A DNA stretch of 64,000 bases from Gammaproteobacteria bacterium (GTDB taxonomy: Bacteria; Pseudomonadota; Gammaproteobacteria; DSM-16500), in assembly GCA_013286495.1 (NCBI GenBank), contig JABDFQ010000007.1, positions 17,569 to 81,568 on the forward strand. The letters are read 5' to 3'. Under the pieces are notes generated by a model, which saw only the letters and a list, made by a program, of their open reading frames with translations, was not told where the DNA came from and ran no database searches. Every line of letters begins with the position of its first letter. Position 1 is the first letter of the stretch. Below are positions 1 to 10,182 of the stretch, piece by piece. A program made the translations under genes and the position numbers.

Positions 1-2271
1 TCCAGCGAATTATTTTTACTTGCTGCCATCGAAGATAATGGGACGCTGGGCGATATCCTGAAAAAATGTGGTGCGAGCAAGTCATCTCTTGAAAAATCCA
101 TTGATGAAGAACGTGGAGGACAGAAAGTGGAAGATCCAAATGCTGAAGATCAACGTAATGCATTAGCCAAATACACCATTGATTTAACCGCATTGGCAGA
201 ACAGGGAAAACTGGATCCCGTCATTGGGCGTGATGCAGAAATTCGTCGCACGATACAAGTCCTGCAACGTCGCACTAAAAATAATCCCGTATTGATTGGT
301 GAACCTGGCGTGGGTAAAACTGCCATCGTGGAAGGATTGGCGCAACGTATTATTAATGGCGAAGTGCCGGAAGGCTTGCGGGATAAACGTTTGTTGTCGC
401 TGGATCTCGGTGCATTGATTGCTGGTGCAAAATATCGTGGTGAATTTGAGGAAAGATTAAAAGGCGTGCTGAAAGAATTAGGCAAGCAGGAGGGACAGGT
501 AATTTTATTTATCGATGAATTGCATACCGTCGTCGGTGCGGGCAAGGCGGAAGGTTCGATGGATGCTGGCAATATGTTAAAACCAGCACTCGCGCGTGGC
601 GAATTGCATTGCGTCGGTGCAACTACGCTCGATGAATATCGCAAGAACATTGAAAAAGATGCAGCGCTGGAACGCAGATTTCAGCGTGTATTAGTGGAGG
701 AACCATCTGTCACTGATACGATTGCCATCCTGCGTGGTTTGAAAGAACGCTATGAAGTGCATCACGGTGTTGAAATCACAGATTCAGCGATTGTTGCTGC
801 TGCCACCTTGTCGCATCGTTATATTACTGACAGGAATTTGCCGGATAAAGCCATTGATTTGATTGATGAAGCAGGCAGTAATATTCGCATGGAAATCGAT
901 TCCAAGCCGGAGATGATGGACAATCTTGAGCGTCGCATCATTCAATTGAAAATTGAACGTGAAGCATTAAAAAAAGAAAGTGATGAAGGTTCCAAAAAAC
1001 ATTTGCAAAAACTGGAATCGGATTTACAAAAACTCGAAGGTGAATATAAAAAACTCGAAGATATCTGGAAAGCTGAAAAAGGTTCATTGCAAAGTGCGCA
1101 AGGCATTAAAACAGAACTGGAGCAAGCTCGTACTGAATTTGAAAGTGCGCGTCGTGCTGGTGATTTGACACGCATGGCAGAATTGCAATATGCAAAAATC
1201 CCGCAGCTTGAAAAACAATTATCAGAAGCGAATGCTGGTGAGAAAAAAGAAACACAATTATTACGTAATAAAGTGACTGATGAAGAGATTGCAGAAGTCG
1301 TATCGAAATGGACGCATATTCCAGTTTCCAGAATGCTGGAAAGTGAAAAAACCAAATTATTGAAAATGGAAGAAGCTCTGCATCAACGTATTGTTGGACA
1401 AAGTCAGGCAGTGACAGCAGTTTGTAATGCGATACGTCGTTCGCGTTCCGGCTTGAGTGATCCCAATAAACCCATTGGTTCATTTTTATTTTTAGGTCCA
1501 ACTGGTGTCGGAAAAACTGAACTTTGCAAAGCGCTCGCAGAATTTTTATTTGATACAGAAGATGCAGTGATTCGTCTTGATATGTCTGAATTTATGGAAA
1601 AACATTCTGTTTCACGTTTGTTGGGTGCGCCACCAGGTTATGTAGGTTATGAAGAAGGTGGTTATCTGACAGAACATGTGCGACGTAAACCTTATTCTGT
1701 GATTTTGCTGGATGAAATGGAAAAAGCACATCCTGATGTGTTTAATATTTTATTGCAAATTCTTGATGATGGTCGTTTGACAGATAGTCAGGGAAGAACA
1801 GTTGATTTCAAAAATACCATTATCGTTATGACATCCAACCTTGGCTCAGAATTAATTCAGGATATTTCCAAAACCGGTGATTATTTCGATATGAAAAATG
1901 CGGTGATGGAAGTTGTTGGTAAACATTTGCGACCGGAATTTATTAATCGTATTGATGAAATTGTTGTGTTCCATCCGCTCGATGAAGCGCAAATTAAAAC
2001 GATCGCCAATATACAAATTAATCGTTTGCGTTCACGTTTAATGGAACGTGAATACATGATTTCCATTACCGATGAAGCATTGGATTATTTGGCAGCGACG
2101 GGTTATGATCCGGTTTATGGCGCGCGACCCTTGAAACGTGCCATTCAGCAACATGTTGAAAATCCACTAGCGCAGGAAATTTTGTCAGGCAAATTTGTAC
2201 CAGGCGATACGATACACATTGGACTCAAAAAAGATAAACTGGTTTTTACACGCGATGAAGCAACGGTTTAA
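1..2271 (+). CDS. clpB: ClpB disaggregase, 5' end outside window
   Basis: Hexameric Hsp100 ATPase that pulls polypeptides out of aggregates together with DnaK/DnaJ in the cytoplasm. The frame is open from base 1, so 756 residues are visible and roughly the first 100 (most of the N-terminal substrate domain) lie upstream. Seen in order: first AAA+ domain with Walker A GEPGVGKT (about nt 298-321) and Walker B LFIDELH, a charged coiled-coil middle domain (about nt 900-1230), then a second AAA+ domain with GPTGVGKT (nt 1495-1518), [13 protein letters not shown] pore-loop region and [11 protein letters not shown]. Ends 15 bp before a universal stress protein gene, followed by cbpA and cbpM, so this looks like a stress/protein-quality operon. 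The GTG at 127 is internal and not the start. Confidence 0.97.
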   Translation, partial: SSELFLLAAIEDNGTLGDILKKCGASKSSLEKSIDEERGGQKVEDPNAEDQRNALAKYTIDLTALAEQGKLDPVIGRDAEIRRTIQVLQRRTKNNPVLIGEPGVGKTAIVEGLAQRIINGEVPEGLRDKRLLSLDLGALIAGAKYRGEFEERLKGVLKELGKQEGQVILFIDELHTVVGAGKAEGSMDAGNMLKPALARGELHCVGATTLDEYRKNIEKDAALERRFQRVLVEEPSVTDTIAILRGLKERYEVHHGVEITDSAIVAAATLSHRYITDRNLPDKAIDLIDEAGSNIRMEIDSKPEMMDNLERRIIQLKIEREALKKESDEGSKKHLQKLESDLQKLEGEYKKLEDIWKAEKGSLQSAQGIKTELEQARTEFESARRAGDLTRMAELQYAKIPQLEKQLSEANAGEKKETQLLRNKVTDEEIAEVVSKWTHIPVSRMLESEKTKLLKMEEALHQRIVGQSQAVTAVCNAIRRSRSGLSDPNKPIGSFLFLGPTGVGKTELCKALAEFLFDTEDAVIRLDMSEFMEKHSVSRLLGAPPGYVGYEEGGYLTEHVRRKPYSVILLDEMEKAHPDVFNILLQILDDGRLTDSQGRTVDFKNTIIVMTSNLGSELIQDISKTGDYFDMKNAVMEVVGKHLRPEFINRIDEIVVFHPLDEAQIKTIANIQINRLRSRLMEREYMISITDEALDYLAATGYDPVYGARPLKRAIQQHVENPLAQEILSGKFVPGDTIHIGLKKDKLVFTRDEATV

Positions 2272-2286
2272 TTAAGGAATAACACC

Positions 2287-2715
2287 ATGTACAAACACAT
2301 TTTATTAGCTACCGATTTAACGGAAGAAACACAATTCGTCATTGATAAAGTGCAGGAGATGATGAAATTTAACAAGGCAACACTTAGCATCGTGCATGTT
2401 GTCGAACCATTGCCTGGTTATAGTTACGCTTACCTTGGTATTGAAGATATTGAAGGTCAGTTAATTGCTGAAGCAAAACAATCCATGGAAAAATTAGGTA
2501 CAAAATTAAATGTTGGCAAGAGTGATCAGTTCATTGAAGTCGGTCCTACGAAAACAAAAATCCTCAAGATTGCAGATGATGTGAAAGCAGATTTAATTAT
2601 TTGCGGCAGTCATGGTCGTCATGGTTTGTCATTATTGCTCGGTTCAACTGCCAATGCGATTTTACACGGTGCAAAATGTGATGTATTAACCGTTCGTTTA
2701 CCTGAAGAACAATAA
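2287..2715 (+). CDS. Universal stress protein UspA family
   Basis: Single-domain Usp of 142 residues, the usual length. The N-terminus MYKHILLATDL is the typical first beta strand, and near the C-terminus GSHGRHG followed by LLLGSTAN matches the ATP-binding G-2x-G-9x-G-S/T pattern of ATP-binding UspA-like proteins. The family consists of cytoplasmic dimers that support survival under stress or growth arrest; the exact role is rarely known. It sits 15 bp after clpB and 6 bp before cbpA with a purine-rich ribosome site (taaggaataacacc), so it is probably co-transcribed with both. Confidence 0.92.
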   Translation: MYKHILLATDLTEETQFVIDKVQEMMKFNKATLSIVHVVEPLPGYSYAYLGIEDIEGQLIAEAKQSMEKLGTKLNVGKSDQFIEVGPTKTKILKIADDVKADLIICGSHGRHGLSLLLGSTANAILHGAKCDVLTVRLPEEQ

Positions 2716-2721
2716 TTCGGC

Positions 2722-3672
2722 ATGGAATATAAAGATTATTACAAAGTGCTTGGTGTAGAAAAAACTGCATCTGATGATGACATTAAACAAGCGTATCGTC
2801 GTCTTGCGCGAAAGTATCATCCTGATGTTAGCAAGGAAGCAAACGCAGAAGAAAAATTCAAAAATCTTCAGGAAGCATATGAAGTTTTAAAAGACCCTGA
2901 AAAACGCAAAGCTTACGATCAACTCGGTAGCAACTGGAAGCAAGGCCAGGAATTCAGACCACCACCAGGCTGGGATCGCAATTCGCATTTTTATAGTTCA
3001 CCTGGCGGTGATTTTGCAGAAGGTGATATGAATGGTTTCAGTGATTTCTTTGCGAATTTATTTGGTCGTGGACGTGCGCAAGGTGGTGGAGGTTTTCGTG
3101 AATATAAACATCGCGGACAAGATCAGCATGCAAGCATTGGGATTACTTTAGATGAAGCATTTCATGGATCAACGCGTACTTTTCAAATGCAAATTCCTGA
3201 AATTGATGCAACTGGTCAAATGCATCCTGCCATTCGCACGATCAAAGTTACCATTCCTGCAGGTGCATCTCAGGGACAGCAATTACGTCTCGCCAGACAA
3301 GGTTCCCCAGGAGTGGGTGGCGGCGAGCCAGGTGATTTATATCTGGAGATTGATATTGCACCGCATCAGATGTTTACCTTGCAAGGCAACGATGTTTATT
3401 TAACGGTGCCAGTCACTCCCTGGGAAGCAGCATTGGGAGCAGAAGTAAAAATTCCCACATTAGGTGGCAAGGTTGGATTGAAGCTTGCACCGAATTCGCA
3501 ATCAGGGCAGAAGCTCAGATTAAAAGGACGCGGCATGCCAGGCAAGCCACAAGCTGGCGATCAATATGCCATTTTGCAAATACAAACACCGCCTGCGCAA
3601 ACCAGTGAGCAAAAGCAGGTTTATGAAAAAATGGAACAAGTCATGCCATTTAATCCAAGGAAGAATTGGTAG
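2722..3672 (+). CDS. cbpA: CbpA, DnaJ-like co-chaperone
   Basis: Class II J-protein that stimulates DnaK ATPase and, in E. coli, also binds curved DNA. Residues 1-70 form the J domain with HPD at 33-35; a Gly/Phe-rich linker follows (about 75-125, with [10 protein letters not shown]); the rest is the two-barrel C-terminal peptide-binding region. There is no CxxCxGxG zinc finger, which separates it from DnaJ. Length 316 aa, close to E. coli CbpA (306). The stop is followed after one base by the ATG of its modulator cbpM, the arrangement known from E. coli. Confidence 0.95.
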   Translation: MEYKDYYKVLGVEKTASDDDIKQAYRRLARKYHPDVSKEANAEEKFKNLQEAYEVLKDPEKRKAYDQLGSNWKQGQEFRPPPGWDRNSHFYSSPGGDFAEGDMNGFSDFFANLFGRGRAQGGGGFREYKHRGQDQHASIGITLDEAFHGSTRTFQMQIPEIDATGQMHPAIRTIKVTIPAGASQGQQLRLARQGSPGVGGGEPGDLYLEIDIAPHQMFTLQGNDVYLTVPVTPWEAALGAEVKIPTLGGKVGLKLAPNSQSGQKLRLKGRGMPGKPQAGDQYAILQIQTPPAQTSEQKQVYEKMEQVMPFNPRKNW

Positions 3673-3673
3673 T

Positions 3674-3982
3674 ATGACAAAACATGAAATCATGATTGTT
3701 GCCAATTATGCGGAAGAATCACCAGTTACGCTGGAAGAGTTATGCGAAATTTGCAATATTTCTGCAGAAATAGTGCATGAATTAATTGCCTATGAAATTG
3801 TTCATCCGCGTTTGTCATCGCAACAGGAAATGTTATTTGAATTACTGGATTTGCAGCGCGCGAAAACAGCGATTCGTTTGCAGCATGACCTGGAAGTTAA
3901 TCTTGCAGGCGTTGCTGTGGTGCTGGATTTGCTGAATGAATTGGAAGAATTACGCACGTGCATGAAGTTTCTGCAGCGGTAA
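3674..3982 (+). CDS. cbpM: CbpM, chaperone modulator
   Basis: Small MerR-like winged-helix protein, 102 aa, that in E. coli binds the J domain of CbpA and blocks its co-chaperone and DNA-binding activity. Recognised by position directly after cbpA (one base between stop and ATG, implying translational coupling), length (E. coli CbpM is 101 aa) and the pattern of an N-terminal EELCEICNIS helix-turn-helix followed by a long amphipathic helix with LDLLNELEELR. A longer reading from 3566 would run inside cbpA and is not credible. Confidence 0.88.
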   Translation: MTKHEIMIVANYAEESPVTLEELCEICNISAEIVHELIAYEIVHPRLSSQQEMLFELLDLQRAKTAIRLQHDLEVNLAGVAVVLDLLNELEELRTCMKFLQR

Positions 3983-3987
3983 ATTAG

Positions 3988-4105
3988 GAAGCCTTCCCCC
4001 TCCGGGGGAAGGTGTCCGAAGGACGGAAGGGGGAATATTAGTGCATTGCGATTATATTCCCCCATCCGCCTGTCGGCACCTTCCCCCGGAGGGGGAAGGC
4101 TTTCT
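3988..4105. repeat. Long nested palindrome after cbpM
   Basis: Two arms of about 52 bp (3989-4040 and 4051-4105) pair with a few mismatches around a 10-bp loop. Each arm is itself a hairpin: CCTTCCCCC-tcc-GGGGGAAGG on the left (about 3992-4012) and its counterpart on the right (about 4079-4099). Strongly GC-rich against an AT-rich background. It could act as a bidirectional terminator or be a REP/BIME-like mobile palindrome; the sequence alone does not decide. Confidence 0.85.
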
Positions 4106-4144
4106 TGCGATGCGACTTTTGAAACACTTTATCGGAATTCAAAC

Positions 4145-5053
4145 ATGAAAAAAATTATCACAACGATTTCGCTTTTATTACTCCTCTCATCTTCTCTCGT
4201 CTCTGCAAAAATCACGTACCCATTATTATTGCTCGATATGCGTAATGCGCCGCAGTTGCCGCAGAAATTTCGTGCAGTAACGGATACCGTGCCAGCAAAT
4301 ATCAACACAACCGGATTAGCAGATTTGCATATCGCAGGTGGTGCGCAATTTTCGAAAGCATCGCTTACGGCCATTCTCTCGCATTTGCATACCAGAAAAA
4401 TGCTGGTGATTGATTTGCGCCAGGAATCGCATGGCATGTTAAACAGTAATGCGATTAGCTGGTATGGCAAACACAATGCAGAAAATGCGGATAAAAATGT
4501 CGCACAGATTGAAGAAGAGCAAGCAACATTATTAAAAAAATTAGGTGAAGAGCAAGTTGCAACGGTTGATAGCATATTAAAAAAATCAGCGAATGGTGAA
4601 ATTAAAAAAGTAAAACCAGTTGAATATCTTGTACATCAAACCAGTAGTGAGCAGGAACTGGTGACTGGCATGAAGTTAAAATACAAGCGAATATTCGTGC
4701 AGGATTATCATGCGCCCACTGAAAAAGAAGTTGATCATTTTATTGAAATTGTAAAACATGCGCCAGGCAATCAGTGGATATACCTGCATTGTCGCGCAGG
4801 TGTTGGCAGAACAACGATGTTCATGATCATGTTTGACATGTTGCATAATGCCAAACAAGTTTCGTTCGAAGATATTCTGGCGCGGCAAATTGCATTGAAT
4901 GGCAAGGATATATTCAAGCTGCCGGAGAAAAAACATTATAAATATGCTGCAGCAGTCGAGCGTGCTGAGTTTATAAAAAAGTTTTATGAATATGCGAAAG
5001 GTAATAAGGATAATTATCATACAAGCTGGTCGCAGTGGTTGGGGAAGGGTTAG
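4145..5053 (+). CDS. Exported PTP-like cysteine phytase/phosphatase
   Basis: 302 aa. An N-terminal signal peptide (MKKIITTIS plus a leucine/serine-rich core, cut near SLVSA) sends it across the inner membrane. The active-site P-loop HCRAGVGRT is at residues 215-223 (nucleophile Cys216, Arg222), the HCxxGxGR(T/S) signature of PTP-like inositol-polyphosphate phosphatases, and the spacing and following hydrophobic helix fit the same fold. These enzymes strip phosphates from myo-inositol hexakisphosphate or phosphoinositides. Legionella has a translocated member (LppA), so a role against amoebal phytate is a reasonable inference. A start at 4046 would read through the palindrome and lacks a signal; ATG 4145 is chosen for its signal peptide. 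Confidence 0.85.
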   Translation: MKKIITTISLLLLLSSSLVSAKITYPLLLLDMRNAPQLPQKFRAVTDTVPANINTTGLADLHIAGGAQFSKASLTAILSHLHTRKMLVIDLRQESHGMLNSNAISWYGKHNAENADKNVAQIEEEQATLLKKLGEEQVATVDSILKKSANGEIKKVKPVEYLVHQTSSEQELVTGMKLKYKRIFVQDYHAPTEKEVDHFIEIVKHAPGNQWIYLHCRAGVGRTTMFMIMFDMLHNAKQVSFEDILARQIALNGKDIFKLPEKKHYKYAAAVERAEFIKKFYEYAKGNKDNYHTSWSQWLGKG

Positions 5054-5141
5054 CTGACAGCTCAGCAAAATTGCCAATTCCCCGCAAATCCATTACCATG
5101 CCTCGCTATTCATATAAATAAAACAAGCTCAACGAGGCGTC

Positions 5142-6125
5142 ATGCAAAGCAATCATACTGATAAAAAACGTAAATCACCTGAAGATATCGAAAACACCAA
5201 TCTAAAAGCAAAAAAAGCAAAAATAAAATTATTTGATGATAATCCTTCAAATGAATTAGTAGATTTTTTTATTCGTGCTGATCTGCAAAAGTATCTGGTT
5301 GATCAGTATGATATTGATCCGATGAACATCGGGCTGATTCTTTCTCATCCAAAAATTAATCCAGATTATTGTGAATTATCTATGCCTGAAGCAGGATTAT
5401 ATTTTGCGATAAAAAATAATGATCATGAATTATTCATTAATTTTGTTAAAAAATATCCCAATATAGAAATTAATTTACTGGAAGAATGCCAGCAATTGGC
5501 GCGGAAAAATAAGTCATCCATCACAATGCAATTAGTCGTTTTAGCCGCGATAGTCAGCACAGGTCAGGTGCAATTTAACAGCATGTCACTTTACGCAAAG
5601 AATAATGAAATGGCTAACATGCTCAAATACCAATTATGCGAATTAAAAATGTGGCTGGGCTTTGGTAAAAAACATGCGCTGGATGCAGCTCTTGGGAGTA
5701 CGCAACGGTTGCTGGGCGATCCTGTTATCGACATTAAAGTACTCAATTGGTGTCAATGGAAATCTGCATTGCAATGTCTTGTAACACCGTCATTGAAGAT
5801 GTCAAAAACATACCGCAGTTTTTTTTCTGAAAATATAAAGAGTATGAATATTGTTCCCGTGTTGCTTGATTGCGTTGGTAAATCTTATTTGCCGACATTA
5901 TTTCCCAAATTTTTAGTCTTCATGCAGTTTTCAGATCATATATATATTCCACAGGAAATATTTGTTTTAATTTTGCAAATGAGTCTGATTGCAGAGAAAG
6001 TTATACAAGCACATGAAATCGTACCTAATCAAAAAAATACATTAGGCCTTGCTTTGCCATCGACGGTTTCCTTTGAACAAGATGTGAGTGAAGAACCAAT
6101 GCGGATTTTTAAATATTTGGGGTAA
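5142..6125 (+). CDS. Unknown protein with bipartite NLS-like N-terminus
   Basis: 327 aa, no family recognised. Residues 8-11 are KKRK and residues 22-29 are KAKKAKIK, separated by 10 residues: the spacing of a classical eukaryotic bipartite nuclear-localisation signal. The region 50-110 (LILSHPKIN, then AIKNNDHELFINFV and KYPNIEIN) resembles degenerate ankyrin repeats of the kind seen in the large ankyrin protein at 39095. The last 20 residues are rich in E and short hydrophobics (EQDVSEEPMRIFKYL), as in many Dot/Icm substrates. Ribosome site cgaggcgtc precedes the ATG. Inference: host-directed effector; function unknown. Confidence 0.75.
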   Translation: MQSNHTDKKRKSPEDIENTNLKAKKAKIKLFDDNPSNELVDFFIRADLQKYLVDQYDIDPMNIGLILSHPKINPDYCELSMPEAGLYFAIKNNDHELFINFVKKYPNIEINLLEECQQLARKNKSSITMQLVVLAAIVSTGQVQFNSMSLYAKNNEMANMLKYQLCELKMWLGFGKKHALDAALGSTQRLLGDPVIDIKVLNWCQWKSALQCLVTPSLKMSKTYRSFFSENIKSMNIVPVLLDCVGKSYLPTLFPKFLVFMQFSDHIYIPQEIFVLILQMSLIAEKVIQAHEIVPNQKNTLGLALPSTVSFEQDVSEEPMRIFKYLG

Positions 6126-6180
6126 GCAGGTTGGGCTTCGTTGAAAGAACACTCAGCCCAACCTGCATATTTTAATTTTT
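6126..6180. terminator. Bidirectional Rho-independent terminator
   Basis: Perfect 12-bp stem GCAGGTTGGGCT (6126-6137) with AGCCCAACCTGC (6155-6166), 17-nt loop, then a T-rich run on the plus strand. It lies between the stops of the convergent 5142 gene and sodB, so it can serve both. Confidence 0.85.
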
Positions 6181-6757
6181 ATCCACCAAAATTTTTTGCC
6201 GCGAAATCCCAGTTCACGAGCTTCCAGAAATTCTCGACATACTTCGCGCGTACATTGCGATAATCAATGTAATACGCATGTTCCCATACATCGCAGGTGA
6301 GGATTGCAACTTTATCATCCTTCATCGGTAAACCAGCATTACCTGTATTCATGATTTCCAGATCACCGTGCGCATTTTTCGCAAGCCATGTCCAGCCAGA
6401 TCCAAATAATGTCGTGGCAGATTGTGTGAATTGTTTTTTGAATTCATCAAATGATCCAAATTTTTTCTTGATCGCATCTGCCAATTTTCCAGTCGGTTCA
6501 CCACTGCTGTCTGGTGTCATGCAATTCCAGTAAAACGTGTGGTTCCAGTCCTGCGCTGCATTATTAAAAATACCACCACTGGATTTCATGATGATTTCTT
6601 CCAGCGACATGTTTTCAAATTCAGTGCCTTTGACGAGATTATTCAGATTGTTTACATACGCCTGATGATGTTTTCCATAATGATATTCCAGTGTTTCTTT
6701 CGATATGTTCGGCTCCAGTGCATCAAGTGCATAAGGAAGTTTGGGTAATTCAAACAT
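6179..6757 (-). CDS. sodB: Iron superoxide dismutase
   Basis: Cytoplasmic dimeric enzyme converting superoxide to oxygen and hydrogen peroxide. 192 aa, the normal SodB length. Metal ligands are in the expected contexts: His in [11 protein letters not shown], His in [11 protein letters not shown], and Asp/His in [13 protein letters not shown]. The AAQDWNH segment is the Fe-type rather than Mn-type pattern. Strong ribosome site aaaggag 6 nt before the ATG. It follows map on the same strand with a 23-bp gap, so the two are likely co-transcribed. Confidence 0.96.
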   Translation of the reverse strand: MFELPKLPYALDALEPNISKETLEYHYGKHHQAYVNNLNNLVKGTEFENMSLEEIIMKSSGGIFNNAAQDWNHTFYWNCMTPDSSGEPTGKLADAIKKKFGSFDEFKKQFTQSATTLFGSGWTWLAKNAHGDLEIMNTGNAGLPMKDDKVAILTCDVWEHAYYIDYRNVRAKYVENFWKLVNWDFAAKNFGG

Positions 6758-6780
6758 GTGTTTCTCCTTTAAATAGAATG

Positions 6781-7551
6781 TTATTTTCTTTCTTCATTTC
6801 TTAGCGTCAAAATGTCATATCCAGTCTCTGTCACGAGAATCGTATGTTCCCATTGCGCAGATAAACTATGATCCTTGGTCACCACTGTCCAGCCATCCGG
6901 TAATAATTTCACATCACGCTTGCCCGCATTGATCATCGGTTCAATGGTAAAAATCATGCCGGCTTCTATCTGTTCGCGCGTACCTGGTTTGCCATAATGC
7001 AGGACATTTGGTGGTTCATGAAACACTTTGCCAATACCATGACCGCAATATTCCCTCACCACAGAAAAACGGTTTTTCTCCGCATGTTCCTGAATCGCAG
7101 CACCAATATCACCCAGATAAACACCTGGTTTTACCAGTTCGATACCGATATACATACATTCCTGAGTAATGCGAATCAGACGTTCTGCGAGTATGGAAGG
7201 CTTGCCGATCACAAACATTTTGCTGGTATCACCGTGATAACCATCCTTGAGCACCGTCACATCAATATTGACGATATCGCCGGATTTCAGCTTTTTCGCG
7301 CTGGGAATGCCGTGACAAACCTGATGGTTGACAGAGGTGCAAATGGATTTGGGAAAACCATTGTAGTTCAGTGGAGCAGGAATGGCTTTTTGTACATTGA
7401 CGATATAATCATGGCAAATCTGATCCAGTTCATCTGTAGTAACCCCTTCTTTTACATAAGGTTCTATCATTTCGAGAACCTCGGCAGCCAACCGGCCGGC
7501 GATGCGCATATGCTCAATATCAGTGCTATTTTTGAGGGTAATTTCAGCCAT
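6781..7551 (-). CDS. map: Methionine aminopeptidase, type I
   Basis: Removes the initiator methionine from nascent proteins. 256 aa. The pita-bread metal site is complete: Asp in [19 protein letters not shown] (two aspartates), His in [12 protein letters not shown], Glu in TIEPMI and Glu in WEHTILVTE. Divergent from rpsB with a shared regulatory interval, the arrangement seen in E. coli and many gammaproteobacteria. Confidence 0.97.
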   Translation of the reverse strand: MAEITLKNSTDIEHMRIAGRLAAEVLEMIEPYVKEGVTTDELDQICHDYIVNVQKAIPAPLNYNGFPKSICTSVNHQVCHGIPSAKKLKSGDIVNIDVTVLKDGYHGDTSKMFVIGKPSILAERLIRITQECMYIGIELVKPGVYLGDIGAAIQEHAEKNRFSVVREYCGHGIGKVFHEPPNVLHYGKPGTREQIEAGMIFTIEPMINAGKRDVKLLPDGWTVVTKDHSLSAQWEHTILVTETGYDILTLRNEERK

Positions 7552-7569
7552 TTATTGCCTTAACTATTG

Positions 7570-7598
7570 TTGTTCATTCGGGGAGTCTATGGTATAAA
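7570..7598 (+). promoter_or_regulatory. Candidate sigma-70 promoter for rpsB-tsf
   Basis: TTGTTC (7570-7575), 17-bp spacer, TATAAA (7593-7598). It lies in the map/rpsB divergent interval about 155 bp before the rpsB ATG, leaving a long leader. A second AT-rich box (TATAGT near 7636) is an alternative. Confidence 0.5.
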
Positions 7599-7680
7599 GG
7601 CGTGCTTTATTAAGCAATCACTTAAATTTAATTTTTATAGTAAATAACAGTCCACACGCGTATTACAACTTTTTACTGGG

Positions 7681-7713
7681 TGCCAACATCTTCTGATGAA
7701 GACAAGGTTGGTG
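7681..7713 (+). promoter_or_regulatory. Hairpin in rpsB leader, possible S2 autoregulation site
   Basis: CCAAC (7683-7687) pairs with GTTGG (7707-7711), and TCTTC (7689-7693) with GAAGA (7698-7702) around a tgat loop. rpsB leaders in gammaproteobacteria are known to carry structured elements through which S2 represses rpsB-tsf. The assignment here rests on position and pairing only. Confidence 0.5.
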
Positions 7714-7752
7714 AAAAGGATGCGCGGAGGCTTAACCCGAGAGGAAAGAAAG

Positions 7753-8541
7753 ATGCAAGTATCCATGCAAGACATGTTAAAAGCTGGCGTTCATTTTGGC
7801 CACCAAACCCGTTACTGGAATCCAAAAATGGCTCCGTATATTTACGGAACCCGCAACAAGATTCATATCATTGATCTTGGCAAAACCTATCCATTATTCC
7901 AGGATGCCACGAATTACATCAGCAGCATTGCTGCAAACAAGGGCAAGATTCTTTTCGTCGGCACCAAATATGCTGCACAGGACATCATTCAGGAAGAAGC
8001 AGAACGTTGCAAAATGCCATTCGTCAATCGCAGATGGCTGGGCGGCATGCTGACAAACTATAAAACCATTCGTCAATCCATCAAGCGTCTCAAGGAACTG
8101 GAAGCCATGTTCGAATCCGGCAAATTCGGCCGTATGACCAAAAAAGAAATTCTTGGTCTCGAACGTGAAAAAGCCAAGCTCATGAACAGCCTTGGCGGTA
8201 TCAAGAATATGGGTGGTATTCCAGATGCGTTATTCGTAGTCGATGTTGGTCATGAAAAAATTGCTATTGCTGAAGCGAATCGTCTGGGCATTCCAGTCAT
8301 TGGTATTGTCGATTCCAACAATAGTCCCGATGGCATTTCCTACATCATTCCAGGTAATGATGACTCCACTCGTGCTATCCGCTTTTTTGCCTCCACCATT
8401 GCAGATACGATTCTTGATGCGCGCGCAAGCACACAGGATGGTACAGAAGCAGGCGATGAATTTGTGGAAGTGGAAGCTGCCAAAGCAGCAGAGCAAGCCG
8501 ATAATTCAGCAGCTGATCAAGATCAGCAAGACAAGCAATAA
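7753..8541 (+). CDS. rpsB: 30S ribosomal protein S2
   Basis: 262 aa. The N-terminus [20 protein letters not shown] is close to E. coli S2, and the internal [10 protein letters not shown] and [12 protein letters not shown] motifs are diagnostic. The ATG at 7753 is preceded by gaggaaag and matches the family start; an upstream in-frame ATG at 7696 would add 19 residues out of the leader hairpin and is rejected. The C-terminal tail is Ala/Gln/Asp-rich. First gene of the rpsB-tsf-pyrH-frr run. Confidence 0.97.
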   Translation: MQVSMQDMLKAGVHFGHQTRYWNPKMAPYIYGTRNKIHIIDLGKTYPLFQDATNYISSIAANKGKILFVGTKYAAQDIIQEEAERCKMPFVNRRWLGGMLTNYKTIRQSIKRLKELEAMFESGKFGRMTKKEILGLEREKAKLMNSLGGIKNMGGIPDALFVVDVGHEKIAIAEANRLGIPVIGIVDSNNSPDGISYIIPGNDDSTRAIRFFASTIADTILDARASTQDGTEAGDEFVEVEAAKAAEQADNSAADQDQQDKQ

Positions 8542-8549
8542 GGTGATAT

Positions 8550-9434
8550 ATGACAGTAATTATTTCCGCTACACAAGTGAAGGAATTGCGTGAACGCACT
8601 GGCGCAGGAATGATGGAATGCAAAAAAGCGCTGGCAGAAAACAATGGTGATATAGACCTGGCAATCGAAGCCTTGCGTAAGGCAGGTATTGCAAAAGCTG
8701 GCAAGAAAGCAGGCCGTATCGCAGCAGAAGGTGTCATCATGATCAAATCCAATGGCAAGCAAGCTGTCATGGTGGAAATCAATTGTGAAACCGACTTTGT
8801 TGCACGTGATACCAACTTTGCTGCCTTTGTTGATGCAGTTGCAACCACCGCATTGCAGGCGCAGGAACAGGATATTACCAAACTTTCTGCGATGACCCTG
8901 CAGGATTCTGGCAAAACAATCGAAGAAGCACGTCACGAACTGATTTCCAAGATTGGTGAAAATGTGCAGATTCGCCGCATTACTCTCACGCAGTCGGCTG
9001 CTACTTCTGTCGGAACCTATCTGCACGGTTCACGTATTGGTGTCATGGTGGAACTGGATGCTGACAATGTTGATCTGGCGCGTGATATTGCCATGCACAT
9101 TGCTGCCAGCAAGCCAATTGTTGTTTCACCAGACAATGTTCCAGCAGATGTTGTTGCAAAGGAAAAAGAAATTTATATGGCGCAAGCTGCAACCAGCGGC
9201 AAACCACAGGACATCATTGAAAAAATGGTGATGGGACGTCTGAAAAAATATCTGGATGAAGTCAGTCTCGTGGGTCAGCCATTTGTAAAAGATCCTGATA
9301 CAACGGTTGGCAATCTGTTAAATAAACATCGTGCCAAAGTGTTGTCATTTTATCGATATGAAGTAGGTGAGGGCATAGAAAAGGTTTCTGAAGATTTTGC
9401 AGAAGCTGTAATGTCACAAATTCAAGGCGGCTAA
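8550..9434 (+). CDS. tsf: Elongation factor Ts
   Basis: Nucleotide exchange factor that recycles EF-Tu-GDP. 294 aa (E. coli 283). N-terminal UBA-like domain with [19 protein letters not shown], then the core with the Asp-Phe pair in [13 protein letters not shown] that inserts into EF-Tu, and the [13 protein letters not shown] dimerisation part. Eight bases after rpsB, so co-translated and under the same leader control. Confidence 0.97.
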   Translation: MTVIISATQVKELRERTGAGMMECKKALAENNGDIDLAIEALRKAGIAKAGKKAGRIAAEGVIMIKSNGKQAVMVEINCETDFVARDTNFAAFVDAVATTALQAQEQDITKLSAMTLQDSGKTIEEARHELISKIGENVQIRRITLTQSAATSVGTYLHGSRIGVMVELDADNVDLARDIAMHIAASKPIVVSPDNVPADVVAKEKEIYMAQAATSGKPQDIIEKMVMGRLKKYLDEVSLVGQPFVKDPDTTVGNLLNKHRAKVLSFYRYEVGEGIEKVSEDFAEAVMSQIQGG

Positions 9435-9439
9435 CTCAT

Positions 9440-10177
9440 ATGGAAATTGATGCAACAGCAAGACCGATTTATCAGCGTGTATTAGTCAAGCTGAGTGGTG
9501 AAGCGCTACAAGGCGATCATTTGTTTGGTATTGATGCTGCCAAACTCTCACGCGTCGTGCAGGAAATTTCAGGCGTGATTGAGCTGGGCGTAGAAGTCGC
9601 TGTGGTAATTGGCGGTGGCAATCTGATTCGCGGCGCTGATTTATGCGCCGCAGGTTTTGATCGTGTCACTGCAGATCAAATGGGAATGCTTGCAACCGTC
9701 ATTAATGGTCTTGCATTGCGTGATGCACTGAAAGACAAATCCATTCCCGCTGTACTCATGACCGCTTTCCCCATTCCCAGTATTGCTGAACAGTATGATC
9801 GTTCCAAAGCACAGGACAGATTGCAGGAAGGCAAAGTTGTTATTTTTTCTGCGGGCACAGGTAATCCACTGGTAACCACTGATTCTGCTGCTGCATTACG
9901 CGGTATAGAAATTGGTGCGGATATCATCCTGAAAGCGACGAAAGTCGAAGGTGTATTTGATGATGATCCTATCAAAAATCCCAAAGCCGAACGCTATAGC
10001 AAGCTGAATTATGATGAAGTCATTAGCAAACGTCTTGGTGTCATGGATTTGACGGCTATTTTATTGTGTCAGGATCATGACATGCCTTTGCGCGTATTTA
10101 ATATGAATAAGCAAGGTGCCTTACAGCGCATCATGCTTGGTGAGGATATTGGAACACTGGTTCAAGCTTCGGAGTAA
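9440..10177 (+). CDS. pyrH: UMP kinase
   Basis: Hexameric amino-acid-kinase-fold enzyme phosphorylating UMP to UDP in pyrimidine synthesis. 245 aa. Motifs: [10 protein letters not shown] at the N-terminal phosphate loop, [26 protein letters not shown] and [12 protein letters not shown]. Five bases after tsf and five before frr; this gene order is standard. Confidence 0.97.
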   Translation: MEIDATARPIYQRVLVKLSGEALQGDHLFGIDAAKLSRVVQEISGVIELGVEVAVVIGGGNLIRGADLCAAGFDRVTADQMGMLATVINGLALRDALKDKSIPAVLMTAFPIPSIAEQYDRSKAQDRLQEGKVVIFSAGTGNPLVTTDSAAALRGIEIGADIILKATKVEGVFDDDPIKNPKAERYSKLNYDEVISKRLGVMDLTAILLCQDHDMPLRVFNMNKQGALQRIMLGEDIGTLVQASE

Positions 10178-10182
10178 GTCTT

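Noticed and set aside
942..1501. Antisense ORFs of 131-137 codons inside clpB
   Set aside because: Opposite strand of a strongly conserved gene; frames are open because of its codon bias.
4046..5053. Longer phytase starting at 4046
   Set aside because: It would begin inside the GC-rich palindrome and place the signal peptide internally.
8375..9026. Antisense ORFs of 167-179 codons inside rpsB/tsf
   Set aside because: Shadows of two essential genes; no start signals or recognisable domains.
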